Source: Cyanodermella asteris (lineage: Eukaryota > Ascomycota > Lecanoromycetes > Ostropales > Stictidaceae). From it: a stretch of DNA of 64,000 nt. The position numbers were made by a program, and so were the translations under genes. This document shows, piece by piece, positions 51,639 through 62,369 of the stretch. The notes beneath the pieces were generated by a model. The model was not told where the DNA came from. It saw nothing but the letters and a program-made list of their open reading frames with translations, and did no database searches. Positions within the stretch are counted from its first letter, which is position 1, and the number at the start of each line of letters is the position of its first letter. The stretch is from positions 1,130,385-1,194,384 of the forward strand of contig UYJD01000007.1 of NCBI GenBank assembly GCA_900618795.1, written 5' to 3'.

Positions 51639-54600
51639 ATGGCACAGGTCGCCAACGCCTCGGATGAGGCTGGCCGAGACCGCGATCAGCCCGGGGTGTC
51701 AAGAGATACTCGAGTCACAGCTACGCCTAGGAGAAGCAAGAAGGATATGCCAAAGCCTTCCCAAGATGCCGAGCTTAGAGACTACCAACTTGGCGACTGT
51801 CTTGGGAAGGGTGCATTTGGTTCAGTCTACAGAGCGCTCAACATGTCAACCGGGGAGACCGTTGCCGTCAAACAGATTCGACTTGCGGACTTACCCAAAA
51901 GTGAATTACGGGTCATCACCCTCGAGATCGATCTGCTGAAGAACCTGGATCACCCCAACATTGTGAAATACAACGGCTTCGTCAAATCTGCCGAGTCGTT
52001 AAACATTATCCTGGAATATTGCGAGAACGGCTCACTCCACTCCATCTCCAAGAACTTTGGGAAATTCCCGGAGAACCTGGTAGCCCTATATATGTCGCAA
52101 GTGCTTCAGGGTCTCCTGTACCTGCACGAGCAAGGTGTCATTCATCGAGACATCAAAGGAGCCAACATCCTGACGACCAAGAAAGGTGACGTCAAGCTGG
52201 CTGATTTTGGTGTAGCGACGCGAACTACAACATTGCACGAGTCCAGTGTCGTCGGCACGCCATACTGGATGGCACCGGAAGTTATTGAGCTTGCCGGTGC
52301 GACGACAGCGTCCGACATCTGGAGCTTGGGCTGCACGGTGATTGAGCTTCTGGACGGAAAGCCCCCTTACCACAAGATGCAACCTATGCATGCACTGTTT
52401 CGCATCGTCAATGATGACCACCCTCCGCTGCCAGAGGGAGCATCACCCATCGTACGAGACTTTCTCATGCAATGTTTCCAGAAGGATCCGAATCTTCGGG
52501 TATCTGCTCGCAAGCTGCTTAAACATCCTTGGATCACCAGTTCGAGGAAAGCTAATCCGGAAGCGCCCAAAAAGCGGGTCGACCATGAGGAGGCCGTGAA
52601 GAGCGTTCAGCAGTGGAACGAGGCCCTCAAATCACCTGACTCCTCAGTGCGCAAGATCGGTCCAAACGTGGCGAACCCAATACCTCAAAGCCGCCAAAGC
52701 CGCCCACACCCAGTCAGCTCGGCACAACGCTCTGGACCCGTCCTCCACCAGAGCAAGGCGCTGGTGGATGATGTGCGCGGTGGGGATGGGGCGTCTGATG
52801 ACAACTGGGACGACGACTTTGCATCTGGGATAAGCCCAAGTGCCCTGCAGGCTCCGCATCTCCGTCCTCGAGACAATTTTGGAGGCCTTCTCTCGACGGA
52901 CAGATTGAAGAATTTCGCCTCTATCGAGACAGTACAAGAGGAAAGATGGGATGACGATTTTGAGGGTGAGCCCACGGTGAAGAGCCCCATGGAGCTTGTG
53001 CGGCAGGATCCGCTCAAGACTGTCAGACCCTTCTTTCCAGAACGAGCCAATACCAGTGATATCAAGACATCTGCACCAACAAGATCGCCCCAGCGAAAGA
53101 GTTCGCAAACGGCGCCCAGACGAGTACCCTCTCGGGCGATGCTCAAGACCAAGACCAGCCGGGTTGAGCGACAGAAGCCGGGGCGTTCTACCCTACTATA
53201 CCAAGAAGACCCGAACGAGGATTACTCAGACTTGCTGGACGGCAATGATGGCGCGTTCGAACATCAAATGATCATCAACAAGGGAGGAAAGAAGACGTCG
53301 CCTTTACCGCGCCTGTTCCAGCCTTCCGATCTTCAGAGCCTCAAAGCCGGTTCAAGGACACCTATTGGCGGGAGCGTCCGTAAGGAGCCCCGGAAACGCC
53401 ATCCCTCGTTGCGAAGAAGCCAGTCTTCTGTCGAGATTCAGCGTTATGCAGAGAACGAGAATGATGAAGACTTTTCGGACATGTTTAGCAAAGAGACTGT
53501 GGTCACGAAGGACGCCAGTGACAAGGGATCAGACTCTGGCACACTGATGTTGAACTCTAAGCTGTCGAACAAATCTTGGCTCGGAGACGAAGAGGACGAG
53601 GACGATCCGTTTGCACAACTAGAAGAAGGTTTCGACGAGACGGATCTTGCCGCCAATGTCGCTCGTGACAAATATGCCCGGCTATGCACACAGATCGAAA
53701 CCTTGGTAGGCTCGTTGAAAATGAACCAGTCTGAAGAGTCTCTTGCGGATCTATCGGACCAGCTGCTCGAAACACTGTACGAAAATCCCGATACCAAAGG
53801 GGTCGTCATCAGCGCCCACGGCATGCTACCAATATTGGAGATTCTGGAGTTCTGCAAGAGACGGGATGTCATTGTCGCGCTGCTGAGAATAGTGAATCTG
53901 ATCACTCTCGATGATGTTGAAACCCAGGAGAACTTATGTTTCGTCGGAGGAATACCTATAATCACCCAATTTGCCGCGAAGAAATATTCTAGCGATATTA
54001 GGCTTGAGGCAGCCGCATTTGTGCGTCAGATCTGCCAAACCTCTACCCTGACGTTACAGATGTTTGTCAGTTCAGGGGGCCTCAAGGTGCTTGTCGAGTT
54101 CCTGGAAGAGGACTACGAAGACGAGCGGGACCTTGTCCTCATTGGGGTGAATGGTGTTTGGTCCGTGTTCGAGCTTCAGGGACCAACGCCGAAAAACGAC
54201 TTTTGCCGTATCCTGTCCCGAAACTCTGTTTTGGACCCCTTGTCCTTGGTGCTGAGTCGAGTTCTTGATGAAAAGGCAATTGACGACCAAAATCAGTTGG
54301 CCAGGCTCTGTGAAGGTCGGATTGCAAACATATTCCTCCTCTTCTCGCAGGCCGAGAACCACGTCAAAGAGCTGGTTGCTGAACGAACGGTCCTACACAG
54401 GGTGCTCAAGGAGCTTAAACGAATGTCGGGTGAGCACCAGGTCACAATGCTCAAGTTCATCAAGAACCTTTCCATGCTCACAACGACACTTGACGCCTTG
54501 CAAAACTCCAACGCAATCGATGTGTTGACGGAGCTCCTCAAGACAAGCATGAAGAAGAAGTTATTCCGCGAGATTTCGAATCAAATCCTGAACACCATAT

Positions 54601-55718
54601 ATAATTTGTGTCGTCTGAACAAATCGAGGCAGGAAGACGCAGCACTGAACGACATCATTCCAGTGCTGATGCGAATTTACAAAACTGATAGACCCCTCAA
54701 GGAATTCGTGCTTCCGATAATCTGCGACATGGCCCACTCCGGAAAAGTCGGCCGTCGCGAACTCTGGAGAAATAAGGGTCTGGCATTCTATGTCGAGCTC
54801 CTCGAAGACCCATATTGGCAGGTCACGGCTCTGGACTCAATATTCATCTGGCTTCAAGAAGAGACCGCGCGCGTTGAGGAGCAACTGCTAGAAGGCAGTT
54901 TCACAGAAGCCATCCTCCGATGCTTCACTACCTCCAAAGCGAACTCCTTCGAGAACCTGCTCGAGCCTCTCCAAAAGCTGCTACGACTTAGCCCGCCCAT
55001 TGCTCTCAGCCTGGCCACACCCGAACTTTTCTCCCGCATATTACAGAAGCTGACATCCAACAAGCCCCTCACGCGTCTCAATCTGCTCAGGATTGTGCAG
55101 AGCATTTGCGACTCTAGCGATGAACAGGGCGCCCTTATCAGCGAGTATGGCCTGTACGACACGATCCAGCGGCTCAGCGAACACGATAACGCGATCTTGG
55201 TCCGCGATATGGCTAGCAAGCTTGCTCGTTCATGCGAAGGACACGAGCTCCTGGGGCGCAGCGGCGGTAAGCGAAGGGCAATATCTCGGCGAACATCGAC
55301 CTCATCAGCCGCGTCTTCTTCGTACAGTGCGATATCGCAGCCACCGACGCCGACTAGCAGCCGTCCCCGCCCGCCCATTTACCGTCTCGAATCCGGGCAG
55401 CGGAGCAGACAGAGTCTGGCCAGCGCCGCAGTTCTGCGTCCGCTCAGCCGCGACTACGTCTCGGAAGATAAAGAGATCCGCACTGCGACGAGCTCATCGG
55501 GAATGGCGCACATCAGTTCCGGTTCGTCGTCGACCGCAGGAGGAGGACGCAGCAAGTTACCGCGAACGAGCACGATGGCGAAACCCTCGAGACCTTCGTT
55601 GCTGAGCACGTCGCCGCGGAAAGAAGAACCAGCAGGGACACCGCCATCGACGATGTCGTCGGTCATGAACTCTCGAAGGAGGCGGCAGACGAGTGGCGGA
55701 GAGTCGAGATGGTCCTAG
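51639..55718 (+). CDS. sepH: SepH/Cdc7-type septation initiation network kinase
   Basis: 1359 aa in one exon from the ATG at 51639. Ser/Thr kinase domain at about residues 45-300: GKGAFGSVYRA glycine loop, VAVKQ with the ATP Lys, HRDIKGANIL catalytic loop, DFG, GTPYWMAPEV and ASDIWSLGCTVIELLDGKPPY. The substitution-loop features and the strong match to STE20/Cdc15-like kinases place it with S. pombe Cdc7, yeast Cdc15 and Aspergillus SepH. Residues about 330-690 are polar, with acidic WDDDF motifs that recur three times (NWDDDFASG, RWDDDFEGE, DPNEDYSDL-like). Residues about 690-1210 form a helical, armadillo/HEAT-like region with ILEILEFCKRRDVIVALLRI-type repeats. The tail is Ser/Arg rich. The kinase starts septum formation at the spindle pole body below the Spg1 GTPase. 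Confidence 0.92.
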   Translation: MAQVANASDEAGRDRDQPGVSRDTRVTATPRRSKKDMPKPSQDAELRDYQLGDCLGKGAFGSVYRALNMSTGETVAVKQIRLADLPKSELRVITLEIDLLKNLDHPNIVKYNGFVKSAESLNIILEYCENGSLHSISKNFGKFPENLVALYMSQVLQGLLYLHEQGVIHRDIKGANILTTKKGDVKLADFGVATRTTTLHESSVVGTPYWMAPEVIELAGATTASDIWSLGCTVIELLDGKPPYHKMQPMHALFRIVNDDHPPLPEGASPIVRDFLMQCFQKDPNLRVSARKLLKHPWITSSRKANPEAPKKRVDHEEAVKSVQQWNEALKSPDSSVRKIGPNVANPIPQSRQSRPHPVSSAQRSGPVLHQSKALVDDVRGGDGASDDNWDDDFASGISPSALQAPHLRPRDNFGGLLSTDRLKNFASIETVQEERWDDDFEGEPTVKSPMELVRQDPLKTVRPFFPERANTSDIKTSAPTRSPQRKSSQTAPRRVPSRAMLKTKTSRVERQKPGRSTLLYQEDPNEDYSDLLDGNDGAFEHQMIINKGGKKTSPLPRLFQPSDLQSLKAGSRTPIGGSVRKEPRKRHPSLRRSQSSVEIQRYAENENDEDFSDMFSKETVVTKDASDKGSDSGTLMLNSKLSNKSWLGDEEDEDDPFAQLEEGFDETDLAANVARDKYARLCTQIETLVGSLKMNQSEESLADLSDQLLETLYENPDTKGVVISAHGMLPILEILEFCKRRDVIVALLRIVNLITLDDVETQENLCFVGGIPIITQFAAKKYSSDIRLEAAAFVRQICQTSTLTLQMFVSSGGLKVLVEFLEEDYEDERDLVLIGVNGVWSVFELQGPTPKNDFCRILSRNSVLDPLSLVLSRVLDEKAIDDQNQLARLCEGRIANIFLLFSQAENHVKELVAERTVLHRVLKELKRMSGEHQVTMLKFIKNLSMLTTTLDALQNSNAIDVLTELLKTSMKKKLFREISNQILNTIYNLCRLNKSRQEDAALNDIIPVLMRIYKTDRPLKEFVLPIICDMAHSGKVGRRELWRNKGLAFYVELLEDPYWQVTALDSIFIWLQEETARVEEQLLEGSFTEAILRCFTTSKANSFENLLEPLQKLLRLSPPIALSLATPELFSRILQKLTSNKPLTRLNLLRIVQSICDSSDEQGALISEYGLYDTIQRLSEHDNAILVRDMASKLARSCEGHELLGRSGGKRRAISRRTSTSSAASSSYSAISQPPTPTSSRPRPPIYRLESGQRSRQSLASAAVLRPLSRDYVSEDKEIRTATSSSGMAHISSGSSSTAGGGRSKLPRTSTMAKPSRPSLLSTSPRKEEPAGTPPSTMSSVMNSRRRRQTSGGESRWS

Positions 55719-56391
55719 AGGGGCCGTGCTGGGTTGAGCGTGCTATCTGAAGGCGAAATGGCGGGAGAGGCTGATGATGCTGAAGAAGAAGTCGGCAATC
55801 ATTTAGACCTGCAGGATCCATTCATGAGTGCGAGGAGTCACTAGGCGAACGGCGAAAACGACGAATACTGTGTGAGCATGTTCAATAAACAGGGTTGCAC
55901 GACTGGGGTGTTCTCGATGCACTTTCAAGGAGGGTGATCGAAAGTCGTGGCGCACGTACGGTCAAGAATACCTTTCCGTGTCCTCAATTCGCTACCAATG
56001 CATCAATTCCTAGTAGTGCATCGAGAAGTATGTAGGCATTGGCTTCTATAGATACCTATAGAAGTAGCCATCGAGGTGGTTATGAACGTAGTAGCGTAAG
56101 GAGATGTTGTAGGACTTGCGCAACGACTTCTGATTACCCGGCTTGCTTTGGTCAAGACTTGTTGTTTTGCGGGATGCAATGTTTTGGTATTGTTGGAATC
56201 TAACCTACGAACATTGTCGACAATTCTCACTCAGTATCTTTTCATGGCAGCCGCCACTGACAATCTCCAGTTGGGCAGTACACATGCTTGCAAGCAGAAA
56301 CACGCTAATTAATGCAATCGAAGACCGCAGGAGCGGCGTAGGTCGTTAAATAATAACCCCCCAACCCCCCGAGAAGTCCAATCTTTCTTCA
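55719..56391. other. Tail-to-tail intergenic region, kinase / membrane protein
   Basis: 673 bp holding two 3' UTRs. A short C-tract (AACCCCCCAACCCCCCG) lies near 56360. No coding features. Confidence 0.5.
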
Positions 56392-57192
56392 TTAAAAGTT
56401 CTGAGACGGACCAGCTGCATGATATTGTTCGAGGTTGCTCTGGAACGGAGAAGCACCTGTAGGACCGGTGCCCGTCTTCACTTCGCTCGTGCCGTAAGTG
56501 TCATCCATCAGTCCGTCGTTTTCGTCCTGGTTGCGGCGGTTCTTGCCCCAGATACGCCATGCCACAAAACCGAGGACACCCAGAAGGATAGCCCCGCCGA
56601 CGCCTCCCACAACGCTACCGACAATTGTACCCACCGGCAGCCCTGTCTGGGCCGGAGGGGAGGACTGAGCGGTAGCGGCGTTGGTTTCAACGGGCGTGAC
56701 CGAGGCGACAGTTGTAGCTGCAGAAGCGAGAGCCGAGCCGTCACTAGCAGTTGAGTAATACGTGTATATGGCGAAGACGGTGCTGCTAGAACCATCGGGG
56801 CCCGTCACGGTCTGGACGCTGGTCACGCCAGCGGCCCGAGTAGAGCTTGACGGTGCTTGTGTGGTGGGAGAGTTTGAGGTCTGTGATGGGCTGTTGCTGG
56901 TTGTGGAATCTTGCGTAGCGCTGAGAGAATTGGATGTTGGTGTGTTGCTGGTGGTTGGCGAAGCTGTAGTGGACTGGGTGGTCGGGCCCTGGGACGCAGA
57001 AGTCCTCGAAGGGGTTGCGGACGCGGAGCTGCTCGGCGAAGAATCGTCATCTGTGGGAGAAGCCAAGAAGCCAGCAGCAGATGAGCTTGCCTGTCGCTGA
57101 GCAATGGCAGGGTTGGCGTCGGCGAAGGGAGAGGCGAGCACACCAGGTGCGGCAACGAAGAAGAGACAGGATAGGTGGCGAAGGCAGACCAT
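56392..57192 (-). CDS. Ser/Thr-rich single-pass membrane protein (Mid2/Wsc-like architecture)
   Basis: 266 aa from the ATG at 57192, which opens a good signal peptide (MVCLRHLSCLFFVAAPGVLA). An ATG 25 codons upstream lacks one. Residues about 35-170 are Ser/Thr/Pro rich and probably heavily O-glycosylated. A transmembrane segment follows at about 195-220 (VGTIVGSVVGGVGGAILLGVLGF), with a stop-transfer RIWGKNRR, then a short cytoplasmic tail with an acidic NDGLMDDTYG. A single Cys or none outside the signal argues against a Wsc cysteine domain. The layout is that of fungal cell-wall stress sensors of the Mid2 type and of many unnamed mid2-like proteins; sensor function is inference. Divergent from the aspartic protease, another surface protein. 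Confidence 0.7.
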   Translation of the reverse strand: MVCLRHLSCLFFVAAPGVLASPFADANPAIAQRQASSSAAGFLASPTDDDSSPSSSASATPSRTSASQGPTTQSTTASPTTSNTPTSNSLSATQDSTTSNSPSQTSNSPTTQAPSSSTRAAGVTSVQTVTGPDGSSSTVFAIYTYYSTASDGSALASAATTVASVTPVETNAATAQSSPPAQTGLPVGTIVGSVVGGVGGAILLGVLGFVAWRIWGKNRRNQDENDGLMDDTYGTSEVKTGTGPTGASPFQSNLEQYHAAGPSQNF

Positions 57193-58903
57193 TTCGACTG
57201 CGATCAAATTGAGCTGATCAGGGACAGGGAAGAGGCAGGGCAAAAGCTTCAGACACGGCACTGTCAAGTGCGTAACCTGGGAGGTGGATGGCGTATCCTG
57301 GATGGTCGTGTATGCGAAGGAGCGAGTCGAAGGCGGTAGGGGGACAAAGAAGCTTGCTTGGGTAGAACGAAAGCTGAAAGGACGCAGAAAATGGCGATTG
57401 TTGGTTGGTAACGAAAGACGAAGGATGATGAAATAACGTGCGAAGGTGGGTGGGTGTGGCCGGTGAAGAGGAGATTTGGGAGAGAGGGAAACAGCCAGGC
57501 AGGCGAGAGTCGGAATTCTCAGCTGCGACTGGTTTCACGCTGGGCTGCCCAATTACATAATCAGACACTCGCCCTTTCGCACCTCATCCCGGGTTTGACA
57601 GCAGCAGCCGGCGAGGCGCAGCCCACCCAAAGAGCTAATTATAATCTCACTTCATGCATCCCACTGCCCGAGGTAGAACCTGATTTTCTGCGCTTGCAGC
57701 TCGTGTCTAGCATTGTTCATCCGTCCTGTTTCTTTCGATCTCCAGCCTACCTTCGAGATACACCTTGACGTCCAAGTGGTCGCAACACTCGCATGCCGCT
57801 GTACTGCTGTCAGTCTCGTCGTCTTGTCGCAATCGTTCCGAGCGCCTTCGGCTGTACATTCGTGGCGCTCACACGGCTTGAGCACGTCTGTGTGCACTCG
57901 AAGCCGAAGCACGACGGCAACAAACAGGAGAATCTTGCCAAAGTCGTGCGACGATCCAGGAGGATCCTTGAGATGTTATTGTGTGCTACAATTAGTGTGA
58001 GTACGATGTCGGTCGAGAGATGGATTTATAGTCTCGGATAGTTCAAGGCGGCAGGACGGACAAGGCACTTTTAAGCGTCGTCGACAAAGCGTTAGGACCG
58101 CGAAAGAGCAGAGTAATGTAGGAGTCGGCTAGCATGCCGTCCAATACTTAGTAGACAGATGGTGACGAGTGGAGACTCGCGTTCTGAAAGAGCACGCACA
58201 GTAGGTAGGTAGGTCAGCAGGTACGTACCTAGTGTTTAACGGACTGCCAGACAACGACGTCCAAGCCAGCAGCCGGGGCCGAAAGGACGGCTGATGGCAC
58301 AGCATTCTGAGACGCTGTTTGATCGACGCAAAGACGTGGACAAGGTTTCAGCGGCGGCCGTCGCCATTGGCACCTTACAAGGCTTACCTGAAGCGGCCAG
58401 CGGCTGCACCGAACTCAAAACACTCCCTTTGACCAACTCCGCAACCCGACACCACCACGCGACGCCCTCTCATCTCCCTTTCCCCTCCTCTCCATTCTTG
58501 CTGCTGCTTGCTGGCCCTCCTTCGCAGCATCAAATACACTCGCTTGACATTGACATTGACATTGACTGTCGACTTCACTCCTTACTGCTCGTCCTGTATT
58601 GCTTGCGCTGGTCTGCACTCCTTCGCATACTCGACCTGCGCTTCACTTCACCCACGAGGCCCGATCCGAGGCCCATACGACTCATAGCCGCTCCTATTTC
58701 TATCAAGGCTTAGCTGTGTGCCCGTTCCAGCGAGACAAAACACGACCCGGAGAGCTTGCTGGCCTGCCTCCGATTTCATATTTTGGTCACGGCTACATAG
58801 TACACACCCACAGGAATCTGTTCGCGTTCGCACTGCATCAGAACATACGCTCCTTGCGGCCAGAGATCAACTCCATAAAGGCACGTTCAGTCGTCGCAGC
58901 AAC
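57193..58903. promoter_or_regulatory. Long divergent region, membrane protein / aspartic protease
   Basis: 1711 bp. Contains a GTAG/CTAC tract at 58201-58233 and a TTGACA hexanucleotide run at 58544-58566. The 400 bp before the protease start are pyrimidine-rich, like a long leader. No recognisable coding frame. Confidence 0.5.
58544..58566 (+). repeat. (TTGACA)n hexanucleotide repeat
   Basis: Three perfect TTGACA units plus a partial fourth in the presumed 5' leader or promoter of the aspartic protease gene. Confidence 0.85.
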
Positions 58904-60416
58904 ATGGTTGGAACCATTACATACACAGGCCTCGCTGCCTTATTCGCAATTTCTACGAGCCATGCTGCTTCCCTACCAAAGCGAGCCGGCTCCTTCAAGC
59001 TACCACTGACCAGGAGGGAGGCAGCTAGTAAGAAGGTCGATGATACCACCTTGACCAATATCTATCACAGCACAGACTGGACCACGACTGTCTCATTTGG
59101 CGGTCAAAACTTTTCTTTGCAGGTCGACACAGGGTCCTCCGATATGTAAGATTTACGACTGACCCTTACACACAGCACAGGAGCAGCGCTAACATTCTCA
59201 CAGCTGGGTTCTCTCCAACGATATGTCAAGCTCCGACAAAAAGAACTTTGCATCGAACCACTTCTACGACTCTTCCAAGTCCACGACATTCAGGTCCATG
59301 GACGGCAAATTCAACATCAGCTATGATTCTGGAGAGATCTATGGCGCAGGGAAGATCGGAACGGACGATGTCGCGATAGGAAGCGCATCGGTGAACATGC
59401 CTTTCGGTCTTGCAAATGATGTTTCCCCTTCAGGAATGGTGGACACGATGTACGATGGTATGCTCGGTCTCGCTTTCGGTGCCGGTAATACTCAGCAGCC
59501 GAAGCAGGGCCCAACCTTCATGGAAGCCTTGCAAAGTCAACTCGACTCGCCTGTCTTCACTTTCAACCTACCCAACACCGGATCTGGGCAAATGATCGAG
59601 TTTGGACATGTGGATAAAAGCCTGTACAACGGCACATTGCAGACAATCAAGATCGACAATGGAACTGTCAACAGTCCGGTCGGCTGGATGGGCCTCGTCA
59701 GCTTCTCAGTTGGCGGCAAGAACATCAGCACCAAGGCTACTAACGTCCTGTTTGACACCGGTGGCCTGGCTGCCTCCGCCGACCAAGACACGGTGAAGGC
59801 ATATTGGAGCAAAGTCGACGGAGCTCAAGACAGCAGCGATGACGGAACTGCATGGCTGTTTCCTTGCGCCTCCTCCTTGCCCGATCTGACCTACGACTTT
59901 GTTGGCCAGGACGGCAAGACGGTCTCCGCCACTGTCCCTGGCAAGTTTATGAACTCGACCGAGCAAGCAAGCGACCCATCATATTGCGTTGGCGCATTCC
60001 AGGGCTACGGCTCGAGCGATTACGGAACGATCGGGTATGGCTTCTTCCATAGCTTTTTCACCGTCTTTGATCAGAGTGTCCCCTCGGTCGCTTTCGCCCC
60101 ATATCCACAGGAGGAGCTTGACGGGAAGGCTCTGTCTCAGAGCAGCGGGGCTTCCACTACGGCAACGGTAGCTTCGACGTCCACAGAAGGCTTCAAGACC
60201 AGACCGACCGGTAATGCAACGGCCACTGGCAGCGGTCCCACTGGCACGGCCCAGGCACACACGACAGCGGCGACTTCGAATGGTGCCACTGCAGCTCCAT
60301 CGGCCAGTGATGCAGCGCCTGGTGCGGGAGCTTCCAAGAGTTCGGCGAATGTTCTCTACCATCCGAGCGCTGCTATGCTTTTTTGTGCCTTGGTTGCTGG
60401 CATTTCGGCGTTGTAA
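58904..60416 (+). CDS. GPI-anchored pepsin-like aspartic protease
   Basis: Exons 58904-59145 and 59204-60416, 58-nt intron with GTAAGA donor, GCTAAC branch and CACAG acceptor; the join restores DTGSSDIWVLS. 484 aa. Signal peptide MVGTITYTGLAALFAISTSHA, a KR site at about residue 27 and another RR at 38 that suit kexin removal of a short propeptide. First active-site Asp in VDTGSSD, second in LFDTGGLAA. A YGAGKIGTDDV flap-side segment, two Cys pairs (FPCASS and PSYCVGAF) typical of pepsins, and many N-glycosylation sites. A Ser/Thr/Ala-rich stalk of about 80 residues leads to a hydrophobic end (SAAMLFCALVAGISAL), fitting a GPI-anchor signal. This is the yapsin/CtsD-like architecture for cell-surface proteolysis. 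The second site reads DTGG where DTGT or DTGS is usual. Confidence 0.88.
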
Positions 60417-62369
60417 GCGCCACAGCCCATGAGAGTCGGGCTTGCTTCTTTACTCGAATCTGCTGAAGTTGTGACGAGGCTGGATATCCTTGGTTCAGAA
60501 CAACGCAGCTTAATCGTTCATATGCGGGCACAATTTGCGATCGAAGCAATGCGCCACATTTGTGCATAGATAGTCTACTTGATACAATAATACTGGTGCG
60601 AAGGATGATTAATCAATGGGTCACGGCTTACTAGTAGTACAAGTGTCCAGTCCGGATCGTCGATTATAACGTCGCTGTAGACGTTAAGTCAAACGTCGGG
60701 TCAGATTCCGTAAACTTCAGCGCCTGTAAACACGCAAGCTCTCTGATGAATCTTCGTCTCTACTGGGTTTGGCTTCTTGAAGGGCCAAGGGCGGGTGGAA
60801 AAAGGTCTCTGCCGGCGTCCTCCTTAGCTGGGTACCTGGCTCGGGACTTGGCTAGATTACCGGGTAGGTACTTGGCTAGGTACCTGTGTTTATTTGGCCA
60901 GGTATTTGGCTAGGTATTTGGCTGGTCTGGACGGAGAATCGGCAGCGACTTCTTTCAATCCGCCTTGTCTGGTGCATCAGTGGAGCGGAAGAAGCATTGA
61001 CCGGCATATCACGAGATGGACGAGGCTGAGCTCCAACACAGCCCACCTGCAGAGAAGCGACTTGACTTATTGGAGCAACTCGACATTGCCGTATGTATAT
61101 GTATCACACCTGCTGCCGCCGCAGATGCACCGTTCAGAGCATCGCAATGCAACACAGCCTCACCCAGGTGCTGACTCGCTCACAAGGGCACCTCGTCGAT
61201 TCTGCCTTGCGCATGGCCTCAACCCTGCATCCGCCCACTTGCATGTATTCCAGCGACGCACTGGCGAAGCAGCGCATTCTTGAGCTTCCGGCTCTCTTCC
61301 CATTGTGTAGCTGCTCCTGGCTAGTAGGCACGTAGCTACCGGCTATTCTTAGAGTCCAAACTCACGCGGGGAAAGATGTTGGACGCATCCATCGCAGGCC
61401 TCCATATTCCATACTGGTATCAGGCAAACATGATGCTGGCTGGCTATCGGATCTGCATATGGGCTCGACCGGAGAAAGCGTCGCCATGAAAAGTATTGGT
61501 GCAGGGACGCCGGGTTGGAGGCATTCCCCAATCAAGGCTGCATGCCTCTATACAAGTCGCAGCACGTATCTGTCTATACATAAGGCCGGCATCTGCCCGC
61601 CGCCTTTGTAGGCTACCGTCATTGAGTTGCTGCCCGAGACATATTTCTGCATCCAGCGTCGTCGCCGTCACCATCTCGTCGCGCCGCCCTGTCGCAGAAG
61701 CGTGATTACGGCGGCGGCTGTTGTGTGAGCAGCTGAACTTGGCGGAGCCGCTCTTGAGTTCTCTCACCACTCCTCACCTCTCGCCTCTACCCTCGTCACT
61801 GGCCTGTGTCAAGTTGAAGCTTCGACCCTCAGCTTCCCTCGGCCCGAATTGCCCTCGTCGACGAACCACCCGGACCAAGCTTACACTGCGATCGGTGCGG
61901 CAACAAACGTCTTCATCCATCCACGACTACCACCTTAAGCGCGCCCTCTGAAACGACTCTCAGCGTTACGGTCTCCGAAACGGCCGACCTGAAATCGAGT
62001 CCCCTTGCCCCCTCCACACGCGAGGCATATTATCGTCAACGTCTCCATCAGTCACGACGCTTGTTTCGTCACAGATTGTGCTATCGATACCGCCGGCCAA
62101 CAATAGCATCTGCCGCCGCCGGCTACATATGCACGCCCGCCCTCGTCACGCCTGCTTCACTCGACATACTCCAACAAACGCAATCGCTCTGCCTGGCTCA
62201 TCGATCCTGTTTTAATACACGCGCATCTTTGAGCCTGCTCCAACTCAGGACCCGCGCGCGACATTTCCTCAACCCGCTGCACCCCGCCATTCCCCTTCCT
62301 GCACCACCCCGCCGGCTTCTTTGGCTTGTTAACAACAACTGACCATCACGGGGTGGATGAGAAAGAGCA
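60417..62369. other. Long intergenic region upstream of the CRZ1-type gene
   Basis: 1953 bp. Includes a tandem 12-bp repeat at 60846-60926 within a segment that shares a degenerate layout with 46710-46945, and about 600 bp before the start that is pyrimidine-rich, like a long 5' leader. No coding frame with recognisable features. Confidence 0.5.
60846..60926. repeat. Degenerate tandem repeat of an ATTTGGCTAGGT unit
   Basis: Five copies of a 12-bp unit (ACTTGGCTAGA, ACTTGGCTAGGT, ATTTGGCCAGGT, ATTTGGCTAGGT, ATTTGGCTGGT). The last three lie head to tail with no gap; the first two are spaced. Each carries the TAGGT element seen in other promoters here. Confidence 0.8.
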
